Assembly: GCF_000383915.1 (NCBI RefSeq)
Contig: NZ_KB912942.1
Coordinates: 7,685,279-7,749,278, forward strand
Direction: 5' to 3'
Length of the DNA: 64,000 nucleotides
Source: Amycolatopsis benzoatilytica AK 16/65
Lineage (GTDB): Bacteria > Actinomycetota > Actinomycetes > Mycobacteriales > Pseudonocardiaceae
Under the pieces are notes generated by a model. That model saw only the letters and a list, made by a program, of their open reading frames with translations, ran no database searches and had not been told where the DNA came from. Position 1 is the stretch's first letter, and each line of letters begins with the position of its first letter. Positions 34,331 to 42,905 of the stretch are shown in pieces. A program made the position numbers and the translations under genes.

Positions 34331-35104
34331 TTGCTGCTCACAGTCGACGTCGGGAACACCAACATCAACCTCGGCCTCTACCAGGGGACCGAGCTGGTCG
34401 GCGACTGGCGGATGCGCACGGACGCGCAGATGACCGCGGACGAGCTCGCGCTCACCATGCGCGGCCTGCTCGGTCCGCACGCGGACGCGGTCACCGGGAT
34501 CGGCGCACTGTCCACCGTGCCCGCGGTGCTGCGCGAACTGCGGGTGATGCTCGGCCGGTACTACGCGCGAGTGCCGAAGGTGGTCGTCGAGCCAGGCGTG
34601 CGCACCGGAGTGCCGCTGCTGGTCGACAACCCGAAGGAAGTCGGTGCGGACCGGCTGGTGAACACCCTTGCCGCGCATCATCTGCACGCCACCGCGTGCG
34701 TGGTGGTCGATTTCGGCACGTCCACCAACGTCGACGCGATCTCGGCCCGGGGCGAATTCCTCGGCGGGGCGTTCGCTCCGGGCATCGAGATCTCGGTGGA
34801 CGCGCTGGCCGCCCGTGCGGCCGCGCTGCGCAAGGTGGAACTCGTCCCGCCGCGTTCGGTGATCGGCAAGAACACGGTGGAATGCCTGCAATCCGGCATC
34901 CTGTACGGCTTCGCCGGCCAGGTCGACGGCCTGGTCCGGCGGATCGTGCGGGAGCTGTCTCACGACAACACGGACCCGGTCACGGTGATCGCCACCGGCG
35001 GGCTCGCGCCGTTGGTGCTCGGCGAGTCCGAGACGATCACCGAACACGTCCCGGACCTCACGCTGCTCGGTCTTCGGCTGGTGTACGAACGGAATGTGCG
35101 TTAG
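34331..35104 (+). CDS. coaX: Type III pantothenate kinase
   Basis: 257 residues. The start is a TTG at 34331 after TAAGGAAG; it places the invariant N-terminal motif LTVDVGNTN correctly. It phosphorylates pantothenate in CoA synthesis. DFGTSTNVDAIS, GGAFAPGI and the late ATGGLAPLV are family motifs. It ends the panC-panD-coaX run, and a palindromic element starts directly at its stop codon. Confidence 0.94.
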   Translation: MLLTVDVGNTNINLGLYQGTELVGDWRMRTDAQMTADELALTMRGLLGPHADAVTGIGALSTVPAVLRELRVMLGRYYARVPKVVVEPGVRTGVPLLVDNPKEVGADRLVNTLAAHHLHATACVVVDFGTSTNVDAISARGEFLGGAFAPGIEISVDALAARAAALRKVELVPPRSVIGKNTVECLQSGILYGFAGQVDGLVRRIVRELSHDNTDPVTVIATGGLAPLVLGESETITEHVPDLTLLGLRLVYERNVR

Positions 35105-35251
35105 AGCTTGTCTCATGTGGTGCGCCGAACGGTCCGCTGGGCTGTCCATGAGGGGCCCCTTGAGGGACTTGGATTCCCTCAAGGGGCCCTTCACGGACAG
35201 ACCGGCACACTGGCCGCCCAGGCATCACGACAGCACCACGTGAGACAAGCT
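35105..35251. repeat. MITE-like element with nested inverted repeats
   Basis: The outer arms AGCTTGTCTCATGTGGTGC (35105-35123) and the complement at 35233-35251 match at 18 of 19 bases. Inside, 35142-35167 and 35175-35200 form a 26-bp GGGCCCC hairpin with two mismatches. The unit begins right after the coaX TAG and ends two bases before the convergent gene's stop. It may serve as a two-way terminator, a mobile miniature element, or both. Confidence 0.75.
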
Positions 35252-35252
35252 T

Positions 35253-35981
35253 TCAGCCGACCTGCTCGGCCAGGTAGTCCTCGAAAGTGCGAACGCCGGT
35301 GTCCGCGTCGAGGTTGAGATTGCCGCCCGCGCGGTAGATCTTCCCCGCCGCGCCCGGAATGCGCACCGGCAGTTTCGGCCGGCGTTTGCCGGTGGCCCGC
35401 AAGTACTGTTCGACCAGTTCTCGCATGCTGTACACGGTGGGGCCGGCCAAATCGCGTACTCGTCCGGTCGGCTGGCCGAGCGCGAGCCGCGCGATCCGTT
35501 CCGCCACTTCGCGCGCGTCCACCGGCTGGAAACGGATCGCCGGCACTGGCACCATTGGCATTTTTGCCGCCGACCGCACGGCATTCAGGCAGAGTCCGTG
35601 GAACTGGGCGGCGCGCAGAATCGTCGAAGGCAGGCCCGCCACGATCTTTTCCGCTTCGTGCTTGCGGCGGAAATAGCCCAGCGGCACCGCGTCCGCGGCG
35701 ATCACCGAGATGAAAACCAGGTGCCCGACGCCGGCGCGTTCGGCCGCGTGGACGAGATTCGCGGTGGCCACGTCGTCGCCCTTCGGGCCGCCGGCCAAGT
35801 GCACGACCACGTCCGCGCCGTCGACCGCGGGGGCCAGGCCCTCGCCGGTCATCAGGTCGCAGGCGAACTGGCCTTCGCCCTTCGCGCGGCGGCTCAGGAC
35901 GCGGACCTTCGCGTCGCCGAGCGCGGGAACGACCAGACGGCCGAGGGTTCCGGTGCCGCCGGTGACCAAGATTGTCGTCAT
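35253..35981 (-). CDS. NAD(P)-binding oxidoreductase, NmrA/atypical SDR type
   Basis: 242 residues. The N-terminal VTGGTGTLGRLVVPAL is the TGxxGxxG nucleotide-binding motif of atypical short-chain dehydrogenases. No canonical YxxxK pair is evident, as in NmrA-like members. It is divergent from an ECF41 sigma gene; ECF41 sigma factors are linked to carboxymuconolactone decarboxylase, oxidoreductase or epimerase genes, which this fits. A promoter of ECF41 type lies upstream. The substrate is unknown. Confidence 0.83.
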   Translation of the reverse strand: MTTILVTGGTGTLGRLVVPALGDAKVRVLSRRAKGEGQFACDLMTGEGLAPAVDGADVVVHLAGGPKGDDVATANLVHAAERAGVGHLVFISVIAADAVPLGYFRRKHEAEKIVAGLPSTILRAAQFHGLCLNAVRSAAKMPMVPVPAIRFQPVDAREVAERIARLALGQPTGRVRDLAGPTVYSMRELVEQYLRATGKRRPKLPVRIPGAAGKIYRAGGNLNLDADTGVRTFEDYLAEQVG

Positions 35982-36032
35982 GACAGTTCCTCCGAGATAG
36001 GGTGCCGCTGGGGCTGGGGTCTTATGGGGGTT

Positions 36033-36059
36033 GAAACCGCCCGCGGCCGGAATGTGACA
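36033..36059 (-). promoter_or_regulatory. Candidate ECF41-dependent promoter
   Basis: On the minus strand TGTCACA (36059-36053) followed by 16 bases and TTTC (36036-36033) resembles the remembered ECF41 consensus TGTCACA-N16-CGTC. It points to the oxidoreductase gene 52 bases downstream. The -35 is an exact match; the -10 differs. Confidence 0.55.
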
Positions 36060-36113
36060 GAGCGGCTCCACCGGCCGGTTTGCGGACGGTGGTGGGGCGG
36101 GGAGGGGTGACCG

Positions 36114-36968
36114 GTGGACGAAAAGATCCTGCTTGCCGCTCGGTTCGAGGAGCACCGGCCCAGGCTGCGCGGGGTCGCGTTCCGGATGCTCGGCTCGCTC
36201 GCTGAGGCCGACGACGCGGTGCAGGAAGCCTGGCTGCGGGTAGACAGCGCGGACACCTCGGCCGTCGAGAACCTGCCCGCCTGGCTCACCACGGTGGTCG
36301 CGCGGGTCTGCCTGAACCTGTTGCGCGCGCGGGAACGCCGACGCGAGGACTCGCTGGACGCGCAGCCGTTCGATCGCGGTGACGATGGCACCGACCTCGC
36401 CGAGGAAGCCCAGCTGGCCGATTCGGTCGGGCTGGCGATGCTCGTGGTGCTCGACGTGCTCGGCCCGGCCGAGCGGATCGCGTTCGTGCTGCACGACATG
36501 TTCGCCGTACCGTTCGAGGACCTCGCGCAGATCCTCGACCGCAGCCCAGCGGCGGTCCGGCAGCTGGCCAGCCGGGCTCGACGTCGGGTGCGCGGCGGCG
36601 AGGCCGGGCCGGCCGACGCCGGCAAACGACGCGGAGTGGTCGAGGCTTATCTGGCCGCCGCCCGCGAAGGCGACTTCGCCGGGCTGCTGAAGGTGCTCGA
36701 CCCGGAAGTCGTCCTGCACTCGGATACCGGCAGCGCGCCGGTGGTCCTGCGCGGCGTTCGAGCGGTCAGCAAGGGCGCGCTGCTCGCGTCGGAGGTCGCG
36801 CGCAGTACCCAGGTCGCGCTGGTCGACGGCGTGCCCGGTCTGGTGCTGGCGCCGCGTGGCAGGTTGGCGGTGGTGCTGACGTTCGCCTTCGACGGCGACC
36901 TGATCACCGGGATCGACGTGATCTCCGCGCCAGAGCGGTTGCGCGGGCTGCAGATCAGCGTCGGCTGA
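36114..36968 (+). CDS. ECF41-type sigma factor with SnoaL-like C-terminus
   Basis: 284 residues from GTG. Region 2 (AEADDAVQEAWLRVD) and region 4 (LGPAERIAFVLHDMFAVPFEDLAQIL, RSPAAVRQLASRARRR) are followed by a roughly 110-residue NTF2/SnoaL-like domain (VVEAYLAAAREGDFAGLLKVLDPEVVLHSDTG). In ECF41 proteins this domain contacts the core and regulates activity in place of an anti-sigma factor. It is divergent from its probable target oxidoreductase. Confidence 0.9.
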   Translation: MDEKILLAARFEEHRPRLRGVAFRMLGSLAEADDAVQEAWLRVDSADTSAVENLPAWLTTVVARVCLNLLRARERRREDSLDAQPFDRGDDGTDLAEEAQLADSVGLAMLVVLDVLGPAERIAFVLHDMFAVPFEDLAQILDRSPAAVRQLASRARRRVRGGEAGPADAGKRRGVVEAYLAAAREGDFAGLLKVLDPEVVLHSDTGSAPVVLRGVRAVSKGALLASEVARSTQVALVDGVPGLVLAPRGRLAVVLTFAFDGDLITGIDVISAPERLRGLQISVG

Positions 36969-36971
36969 GCC

Positions 36972-37286
36972 TCAGTGCAGCAGCTTCAGCCCGACCACGC
37001 CGGCGACGATCAGCACCAGGCAGACGATCCGGCCGACGGTGAACGGGTCGTGCATCGCGAGCATCCCGTAGATCGCGGTGCCGACCGCGCCGATGCCGAC
37101 CCACACCGCATAGCCGGTGCCGAGCGGGATGTCGCGCAGCGAATAAGCGAGACCGGACATGCTCAGCAGCAGCGCGACGCCGAACAGCACGCTCGGCCAG
37201 AGCCGGCTGAAGCCTTTCGACGCGCCGAGCGCGGCCGCCCAGACAGTTTCGAGAAAACCGGAGACGACGAGAACGAGCCAGGCCAT
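36972..37286 (-). CDS. SMR-family guanidinium exporter (Gdx/SugE type)
   Basis: 104 residues, four membrane helices, small multidrug resistance family. The central Glu13 and Trp16 (FLETVWAAAL) and the GASKGFSRLWPS and GTGYAVWVGIGAVGTAIYG blocks match the Gdx subtype, which exports guanidinium in exchange for protons, rather than EmrE-type drug pumps. The ATG at 37286 is chosen because it fits the family N-terminus. A guanidine-III riboswitch in its leader strongly supports the function. Confidence 0.93.
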   Translation of the reverse strand: MAWLVLVVSGFLETVWAAALGASKGFSRLWPSVLFGVALLLSMSGLAYSLRDIPLGTGYAVWVGIGAVGTAIYGMLAMHDPFTVGRIVCLVLIVAGVVGLKLLH

Positions 37287-37322
37287 GATCGAGAACCTTT
37301 CGCAGTGACGGATGCGTGCACT

Positions 37323-37362
37323 GCGCCGTCTTGTCGTCACCGGGTACGACGCGCTCGTCCGG
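37323..37362 (-). ncRNA. Guanidine-III riboswitch (ykkC-III)
   Basis: On the minus strand the sequence opens with CCGGACGAGCGCGTCGTACC and continues with CGGTGACGACAAGACGGCGC. It closely follows the ykkC-III consensus (CCGGACGAGG.GCGCCGUACCCGGU...GACAAGACGGCGC), which folds as a pseudoknot binding guanidinium. It ends 36 bases before the exporter start, so ligand binding probably exposes the ribosome-binding site. Confidence 0.92.
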
Positions 37363-37429
37363 GGCGGATCACCGCCACTGCCGAAGTTAGCATCGTCCGA
37401 GCACGCTGAGTGGTGATTTCGGTCGCCGT

Positions 37430-38188
37430 TCAGGACCGGCGGGCCCGGAAAACCGTCGTGGTCAGCGGATAGGCAAAGCCGTCCGGGGAGACTTCGGGCA
37501 CCGACTCCAGATAGCCGCGAGCCTGGTCGAGGATCTCCATACGCTGGGTCGAATTAGCTACCAGCAAATGCGAATGGGTGGCCACCGTAGCCAGTAGCGA
37601 ATCAATGGTGCGCCACTGGGAGTGCGGGAACTTCTCCTGTTCGAACTGGCCGAAGCCATCCGCCGCGAGTGTTTCCTCTCCGTCGGCGAACCCGCTGCTC
37701 ACCCTCGTGCGGATCAACTGGGAAAACTCGACGACCCACGGCACCGACGCGTCCTCGTGGTTCCAGAGCGGCGCCACCACTCCGCCCGGGCGCAGCACCC
37801 GGCGGATCTCGGCGAACGCCGGTTCGAGATCGAACCAATGCAGCGCCTGCCCGATGAACACCGCGTCCATCGATTCGGCCGGCAGCGGGATGTCCTCCGC
37901 CTTTCCGGCCAACGCCGGCACGCCGGGCAGCAGCCGGGACAGTTCGGCGCGCATCCCCGGATCCGGTTCCACCGCGGTCGGGCAGAGACCGAGTTCGGCG
38001 AGACCCGCGGTCAATTTTCCGGTGCCGGCCGCGAGATCGAGCACCTCGCGCACCGGGCGGCCCGCGCCGCGCACGGCCCATTCGAGCGCCGCCGCCGGAT
38101 AGTCCGGCCGGTGCCTGGCATACGCGGCCGCCTCGTCGCCGAACGAAGATGCCCGCCGGGCGTGCAGTTCCGGATCAGAGTGAGTCAC
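37430..38188 (-). CDS. Class I SAM-dependent methyltransferase
   Basis: 252 residues. The SAM-binding motif VLDLAAGTGKLTAGLAELG (about 48-66), an acidic residue at the next strand (VEPDPGM), and FIGQALHWFDLEPAFAEIRRVLRPGG are typical of UbiE/methyltransf_11 proteins. The substrate cannot be told. It lies divergent from lysS with an 80-base gap. Confidence 0.88.
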   Translation of the reverse strand: MTHSDPELHARRASSFGDEAAAYARHRPDYPAAALEWAVRGAGRPVREVLDLAAGTGKLTAGLAELGLCPTAVEPDPGMRAELSRLLPGVPALAGKAEDIPLPAESMDAVFIGQALHWFDLEPAFAEIRRVLRPGGVVAPLWNHEDASVPWVVEFSQLIRTRVSSGFADGEETLAADGFGQFEQEKFPHSQWRTIDSLLATVATHSHLLVANSTQRMEILDQARGYLESVPEVSPDGFAYPLTTTVFRARRS

Positions 38189-38270
38189 GGGTAACCAGCT
38201 TAATACCGTGAGTGCCGGTTAAGGGGAATCCGGTTGACGTGGTTCACCAGCTAGTTCGTACCCTGTGCCC

Positions 38271-39779
38271 ATGACCGAATTCCCCGCGTCCGACGCGTTG
38301 CCCGATGACGACCTGCCCGAACAGATGCGGGTGCGCCGGGACAAGCGCGACCGGATAATCGCGGAGGGCGCCGATCCTTACCCGGTGCAGGTTCCGCGCA
38401 CGCACACTCTCGCGCAGATCCGGGCCGAGCATTCCGGTCTGGAGGCCGACGTCAGCACCGGCCAGACGGTCGGCGTCACCGGCCGGGTCATGTTTCTCCG
38501 CAATACGGGCAAACTGTGTTTCGCCACCCTTCGCGAGGGTGACGGCACGGAACTGCAGGCGATGCTCAGCCTCGCGAAGGTGGGCGCCGAGTCGCTCGCG
38601 TCGTGGAAGTCCGATGTCGATCTCGGCGACCACGTATTCGTTCAGGGCGAGGTGATCACGTCCAAGCGCGGCGAGCTTTCGGTGCTCGCCGACAGTTGGC
38701 AGATCGCGGCGAAGGCGCTGCGGCCGCTGCCGGTGGCGTTCAAGGAGCTCGCCGAGGAAACCCGGGTCCGGCAGCGTTATGTCGATCTGATTATGCGGCC
38801 CCGGGCACGCGACGTGGTGCGCACCCGCGCGGCCGTGATGCGCTCGCTGCGCGAGTCGTTTCATCGCCGAGGATTCACCGAGGTCGAGACGCCGATGCTG
38901 CAGACGGTGCCCGGTGGTGCCGCGGCCCGTCCGTTCATCACCCATTCCAACGCCTTCGACCTCGACCTGTACATGCGCATCGCGCCGGAGCTTTACCTCA
39001 AGCGGTGCGTGGTCGGCGGGATCGAGAAGGTCTTCGAGATCAACCGCAACTTCCGCAACGAGGGCAGCGACTCCTCGCACTCGCCGGAGTTCGCGATGCT
39101 CGAGTACTACGAGGCGTACGCGACTTACGACACGAATGCCGTGATGACCCGGGAACTCATCCAGGCCGCCGCGGAGAGCTCGCTCGGCACTCAGGTCGTC
39201 ACTCTTGCCGACGGAAGCGAGTACGACCTTTCCGGCGAATGGACGACACTCGGCATGTACGAGTCGCTGTCGGAAGCGCTCGGCGAAGAAGTGACGCCGG
39301 ATACGCCGGCCGAAGCGCTGCACAAGATCGCCAACGTGCGCGAGATCGAGGTCGATCCGAAGCTAGCGCACGGCAAACTGGTCGAAGAACTGTGGGAACA
39401 TCTCGTCGGCGACGGACTCTACGAGCCGACATTCGTCCGGGATTTCCCACTGGAGACCTCTCCGCTCACCCGGCAGCACCGCAGCCGCCCGGGCGTTGCC
39501 GAGAAGTGGGACCTGTACATCCGCGGATTCGAACTCGCGACCGGATACTCCGAGCTGGTGGATCCGGTTGTGGAACGGCAGCGGCTCACCGAACAGGCCC
39601 GGCTCGGCGCGGCCGGCGATAGCGAGGCCATGCGTCTCGACGAGGATTTCCTCCGCGCGCTCGAGTACGGAATGCCGCCGAGCGGCGGTGTCGGAATGGG
39701 TATCGACCGGCTGCTCATGGCACTGACCGGGCTCGGTATCCGGGAGACCATCCTCTTCCCGCTCGTCCGACCCGAATAG
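38271..39779 (+). CDS. lysS: Lysyl-tRNA synthetase (class II)
   Basis: 502 residues from the ATG at 38271 (a GTG six bases earlier is possible). An N-terminal OB-fold anticodon-binding domain ([24 protein letters not shown]) is followed by the class II catalytic core: motif 1 around [21 protein letters not shown], motif 2 [20 protein letters not shown] and motif 3 [15 protein letters not shown]. No N-terminal MprF-like domain is present, so this is the housekeeping LysS, not LysX. It sits just before lsr2, as in mycobacteria. Confidence 0.95.
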   Translation: MTEFPASDALPDDDLPEQMRVRRDKRDRIIAEGADPYPVQVPRTHTLAQIRAEHSGLEADVSTGQTVGVTGRVMFLRNTGKLCFATLREGDGTELQAMLSLAKVGAESLASWKSDVDLGDHVFVQGEVITSKRGELSVLADSWQIAAKALRPLPVAFKELAEETRVRQRYVDLIMRPRARDVVRTRAAVMRSLRESFHRRGFTEVETPMLQTVPGGAAARPFITHSNAFDLDLYMRIAPELYLKRCVVGGIEKVFEINRNFRNEGSDSSHSPEFAMLEYYEAYATYDTNAVMTRELIQAAAESSLGTQVVTLADGSEYDLSGEWTTLGMYESLSEALGEEVTPDTPAEALHKIANVREIEVDPKLAHGKLVEELWEHLVGDGLYEPTFVRDFPLETSPLTRQHRSRPGVAEKWDLYIRGFELATGYSELVDPVVERQRLTEQARLGAAGDSEAMRLDEDFLRALEYGMPPSGGVGMGIDRLLMALTGLGIRETILFPLVRPE

Positions 39780-39786
39780 CCGGACC

Positions 39787-39837
39787 CGCTCCGCCCGGAC
39801 CGGATTTTCTCAATGCGGATTTGCTTCGGGCGGAGCG
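39787..39837 (+). terminator. Inverted repeat after lysS
   Basis: CGCTCCGCCCG (39787-39797) pairs with CGGGCGGAGCG (39827-39837). The loop is 29 bases and contains TTTTCT. The right arm is also the spacer of the lsr2 promoter. Confidence 0.55.
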
Positions 39838-39849
39838 AGCGGGTATTAA
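39821..39849 (+). promoter_or_regulatory. Sigma-70-type promoter of lsr2
   Basis: TTGCTT (39821-39826), exactly 17 bases, then TATTAA (39844-39849), unusually AT-rich for this genome. Predicted leader about 85 bases; AGGAGG sits just before the lsr2 ATG. Confidence 0.65.
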
Positions 39850-39941
39850 TGTGGGTGTCAAAGACTTCTGTTGCTCGGGGTTCGCCCCGAAACCAGATCA
39901 TGTAGCCAGATCATTCGGGTAAGCCCCGCAGGAGGAATCAG

Positions 39942-40295
39942 ATGGCACAGAAGGTGCTGGTCTCTCTGGTCGACGACCTCGACGGCAGTGAGGCGGAAGA
40001 GACCGTTGAGTTCGGTTTGGACGGTGTCAGCTACCAGATCGACCTTTCCGGCGAAAACGCCGAAGAGTTGCGGGACGCGCTGGCCCAGTACGTCGAGCAC
40101 GCCCGTCGCGCGGGCGGCCGCAAACGTGCGCCGCTGCGTCCGGTCGCCGGCGGCAAGGCCCCGGCCCGTCCGGCCGCGGTCGACCGCGAGCAGAACCAGG
40201 CGATTCGCGCGTGGGCCCGCAAGAACGGTTTCCAGGTGTCCGACCGTGGCCGGATCCCGTCGGAAGTTGTCGAGGCTTACCACAAGAAGAACTGA
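39942..40295 (+). CDS. lsr2: Lsr2 nucleoid-associated protein
   Basis: 117 residues, full length. The N-terminal half ([25 protein letters not shown]) forms the dimer and bridging domain; the C-terminal DNA-binding domain carries the AT-hook-like RGR ([18 protein letters not shown]). Lsr2 binds AT-rich DNA and silences horizontally acquired genes, so the lower-GC kinase gene of the left-end element is a plausible target. Confidence 0.97.
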   Translation: MAQKVLVSLVDDLDGSEAEETVEFGLDGVSYQIDLSGENAEELRDALAQYVEHARRAGGRKRAPLRPVAGGKAPARPAAVDREQNQAIRAWARKNGFQVSDRGRIPSEVVEAYHKKN

Positions 40296-40550
40296 CCCGG
40301 GCATTTCCGGATCCGCAGGGGACGTGCGCGCGGCAGGCCTTCGGTTCGAGAACCAGAAGAACTGCCGCCAGTGTTCGCGGACTTCGCAGCCGCTCCGCCG
40401 AACGGCCGTCGGGAGTATTCCCGGCGGCCGTTTCGCGTACCCGGATTAGCGTTCGGGCGAGACGCCGGTCCGGCAAGGATCGGTGCGGGAATCCGGATCT
40501 CTTCCCGGGCCGCCCGGCCTGGCGGCGAATGGAAGACCGGCGACCCGCTC

Positions 40551-41378
40551 TCAGTTTCCCGGCTTTCCGTCGTCCGGGGTGCCCGACATCGGCCGGCGGG
40601 CCGAGCGCGCGTACTCCGCGGGCGTGCGTCCGGTGACGGTGCGGAAGTCGCGCGTGAAGTGCGGCTGGTCGCTATAGCCGAGCCGGGCCGCGAGATCCGC
40701 GTAATCCGGCGGCCGCGGACTGGCGAGCAACCGGGCGGCCTCGTTCAACCGGTAGATCCGGATCGCCCACTTCGGCGTTGTCCCGACGTGCTCGGCGAAC
40801 AACCGCTGCACCGCTCGCACCGAGAGACCGAGCGCCGCCGCCAGATCCGAGACCTTGATGACCTCCGGATCCGCCGCGATTTTTTCCACCGCTTCCACCG
40901 CGACCCGAGCGGCGCGCGGAATCGTCGGCCGGGATGCGATCAGCAAGTTGTCGATTGCAGTGATCATTTGTGCGTCGGTCGTCGCCTTCCGGACGGATTC
41001 CCCGGTTCGCGCGGAGGCCGGGCCGAAGATCTCCGGCACGCCGGTGACGCGGTCGGCGAGAGCGCGCAGCGGGGCGCCTAGGAAGCCGCGAAAAGCGCCG
41101 GGCCGGAAACGCGCCCCGATCCCGTGCCCGCGTCCGGCGAGCCGGTGTGTGAAGAGTTCGTGCGCCGGGCCGTAAACGCCGGTGGCGCCGGGAAAGAACG
41201 TCAGATGCACGGACAGGTTGGGCAGTACCTGTTGCTCGTGCGGTTCGGTGAGGTCCCAGCGCAGCATCCAGTGGTGCTCGACGAGGTCGCGCAGTTCCTC
41301 GGCCGGCGGATGCCGGGTGAGCGTGAACTTGGTGCGCGCCGTCTGTTCGTCCACGATGCCGCTGGGGATCCGCCGCAT
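40551..41378 (-). CDS. AraC-family regulator with DUF6597 N-terminus
   Basis: 275 residues from the ATG at 41378; a longer form from 41456 would overlap the divergent gene. The N-terminal half (RHPPAEELRDLVEHHWMLRWDL... NLSVHLTFFPGA) is the DUF6597 type, and the C-terminal half is an AraC DNA-binding domain (KVSDLAAALGLSVRAVQRLF, then DYADLAARLGYSDQPHFTRDFR). It is divergent from, and probably controls, the DinB-like gene. The 255 bases between lsr2 and its end hold nothing recognisable. Confidence 0.87.
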   Translation of the reverse strand: MRRIPSGIVDEQTARTKFTLTRHPPAEELRDLVEHHWMLRWDLTEPHEQQVLPNLSVHLTFFPGATGVYGPAHELFTHRLAGRGHGIGARFRPGAFRGFLGAPLRALADRVTGVPEIFGPASARTGESVRKATTDAQMITAIDNLLIASRPTIPRAARVAVEAVEKIAADPEVIKVSDLAAALGLSVRAVQRLFAEHVGTTPKWAIRIYRLNEAARLLASPRPPDYADLAARLGYSDQPHFTRDFRTVTGRTPAEYARSARRPMSGTPDDGKPGN

Positions 41379-41444
41379 CCTCGAAACGGTAGTGTGTCGC
41401 GAAATTTCAAGACGGTCGCAGGTGATCGTGCTTGGCTCGAATAC

Positions 41445-42014
41445 ATGTCTCAGCACGCTGAACTGCTCGCCCCGGCCGCGGCGGAACTAGTGCGCGTCGC
41501 GGCCGCCGCGCCATCGTCGACCGCACCCACCCACTGTGCCGACTACGACGTCCGCGGTCTCGTCAACCACTTGCTCTATTGGGGGCCGTGGCTCGACGCC
41601 GCGCTCCGGCGCGAGCCGTACGAGCCGCCGGCGCCCACCGAGGCCGAAGCTTCGCTCGCCGGCGACGATTGGCTGCCGAGGCTCACGAAGCTGACCGAGC
41701 AGCTGGTCTCGACGCTCCAGAAGCCGGAAAGCTGGACCGGCACCGTCAAATTCGGGCCGCGCGACCTCCCCGCCGCAGTGATCGGCGACATGGTGCTCGG
41801 CGAGTTCGTCTTCCACGCCTGGGACTTGACCAAGGCTAGCGGCACCGAGCTGAACTGCTCAGACGAGGCCGCGGAAGCCGTTCTCGCGTTCGCGCTCGGG
41901 ATGGGCGAGCAGGCCCGCGCGGGCGGGGTCTTCGGACCGTTGGTCGAGGTGCCGGACGGCGCGCCGGTGCTGCATCGGGCACTCGGCGCGGCCGGCCGGA
42001 ATCCGTCCGCCTGA
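41445..42014 (+). CDS. TIGR03086-like/maleylpyruvate isomerase-like DinB-fold protein
   Basis: 189 residues from the ATG at 41445. The layout (LAPAAAELVRVAAAA, CADYDVRGLVNHLLYWGPWLD, later GEFVFHAWDLTKASG) matches actinobacterial DinB-fold metal-binding proteins of the TIGR03086/MDMPI group; His residues in NHLL and FHAWD are probable ligands. Members may use mycothiol as a cofactor. The substrate is unknown. It is divergent from the AraC regulator across 66 bases. Confidence 0.8.
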   Translation: MSQHAELLAPAAAELVRVAAAAPSSTAPTHCADYDVRGLVNHLLYWGPWLDAALRREPYEPPAPTEAEASLAGDDWLPRLTKLTEQLVSTLQKPESWTGTVKFGPRDLPAAVIGDMVLGEFVFHAWDLTKASGTELNCSDEAAEAVLAFALGMGEQARAGGVFGPLVEVPDGAPVLHRALGAAGRNPSA

Positions 42015-42033
42015 ATTTTTCACTCGATGGAGA

Positions 42034-42819
42034 TCATCGACGACACGTGCGCGGGCAGCCGTCGCACTCGGCTTCCCCGGGCAGCAGATACGAGAAGCAA
42101 CAGCTCTCTCGACGCCGCTCCCACGACCGGTGCCCCTCGGCGGTGCTCGCCGTGCGCAAGGTGGACGCCGAGGTCAGCGGGCGGTAGCGCGCGTCCAGCA
42201 CGAGGGCAGCGTCGGCGACGCCGGCTCCCTCGGCCTCGGCTGTCCCGCCTTGTCGCCCAGCGCGCCACAGCGCGCTGTCCAGCGCGTCGGTAGCGGCTGC
42301 CCACAGCATGCGGCGACCCAGCCGGGTGCCGGGCGCGTACGCGCGTACGAAGCGCGCAGCGTGGCCGATGAACTGCGCGCGCAACACCGCTGCGAGCGCG
42401 CGTTCGTCGCGGACCACAGTGGCCTCGCGGCGCGCGGAGCCGGGGTCTGTGGGCAAGCAGTAGAAGGCGTCGCTCAGGACGGCCATGCCTTCGGGATGCG
42501 GCCGGTCCGGGCCGAGGCCGAACGCGAGCTGCTCCGGCTTCAGGGACGGCACGCGGCGCTCGTGGTGCAGCAGCAGCGCGCCGACGTACGCCGGGACGTA
42601 GAGGTACCAGGACATGACGTAGCTGGCCGCGGTCTGGGCAGGCGCACTGCCGTGCTGTCGCGTGAGCCAGCTGGTCAGCAGCGATCGCCACTCGTCGAAG
42701 AGCGCCGGCTCTTTCAGCAGGTCGGAGCAGCGGAGCCAGCCGTCCGGCACGTCCGTTCGCAGCTGGTAGCGGACACCGGCGCGGACCAGCGAGGACGCGA
42801 GACCGTCGCCGATCTCCAA
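42034..42819 (-). CDS. FhuF-like (2Fe-2S) siderophore-iron reductase family protein
   Basis: 261 residues from the TTG at 42819. The C-terminal cysteine pattern CC-x10-C-x2-C (SCCFSYL...ECDGCPRTC) is the FhuF 2Fe-2S signature. The preceding region has the IucA/FhuF-like helical layout (SYVMSWYLYVPAYVGALLLHHERRVP). It probably reduces ferric siderophores in the cytoplasm. An IdeR-type box lies 65 bases upstream. The start is uncertain: GGAGGGG lies six bases before a CTG at 42849, in frame and 10 codons earlier, so CTG initiation is possible. Confidence 0.85.
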   Translation of the reverse strand: MEIGDGLASSLVRAGVRYQLRTDVPDGWLRCSDLLKEPALFDEWRSLLTSWLTRQHGSAPAQTAASYVMSWYLYVPAYVGALLLHHERRVPSLKPEQLAFGLGPDRPHPEGMAVLSDAFYCLPTDPGSARREATVVRDERALAAVLRAQFIGHAARFVRAYAPGTRLGRRMLWAAATDALDSALWRAGRQGGTAEAEGAGVADAALVLDARYRPLTSASTLRTASTAEGHRSWERRRESCCFSYLLPGEAECDGCPRTCRR

Positions 42820-42882
42820 GGCGTCGTCGCGCGAGCGTTGCGGGTTCAGCGGGTTCCCCTCCGTCCCGGGCGTGGTGTGGCA

Positions 42883-42901
42883 TTAGGCGTGCCTAACCTT
42901 A
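42883..42901. promoter_or_regulatory. IdeR/DtxR-type iron box
   Basis: TTAGGCGTGCCTAACCTTA resembles the 19-base iron box consensus TTAGGTTAGGCTAACCTAA, with a 7-base palindrome (TTAGGC/GCCTAA). It is placed to repress the FhuF-like gene when iron is plentiful. Confidence 0.7.
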
Positions 42902-42905
42902 CAGA

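Noticed and set aside
38271..39779. LysX (lysyl-phosphatidylglycerol synthase fusion)
   Set aside because: The protein begins directly with the OB-fold and has no MprF-like membrane domain.
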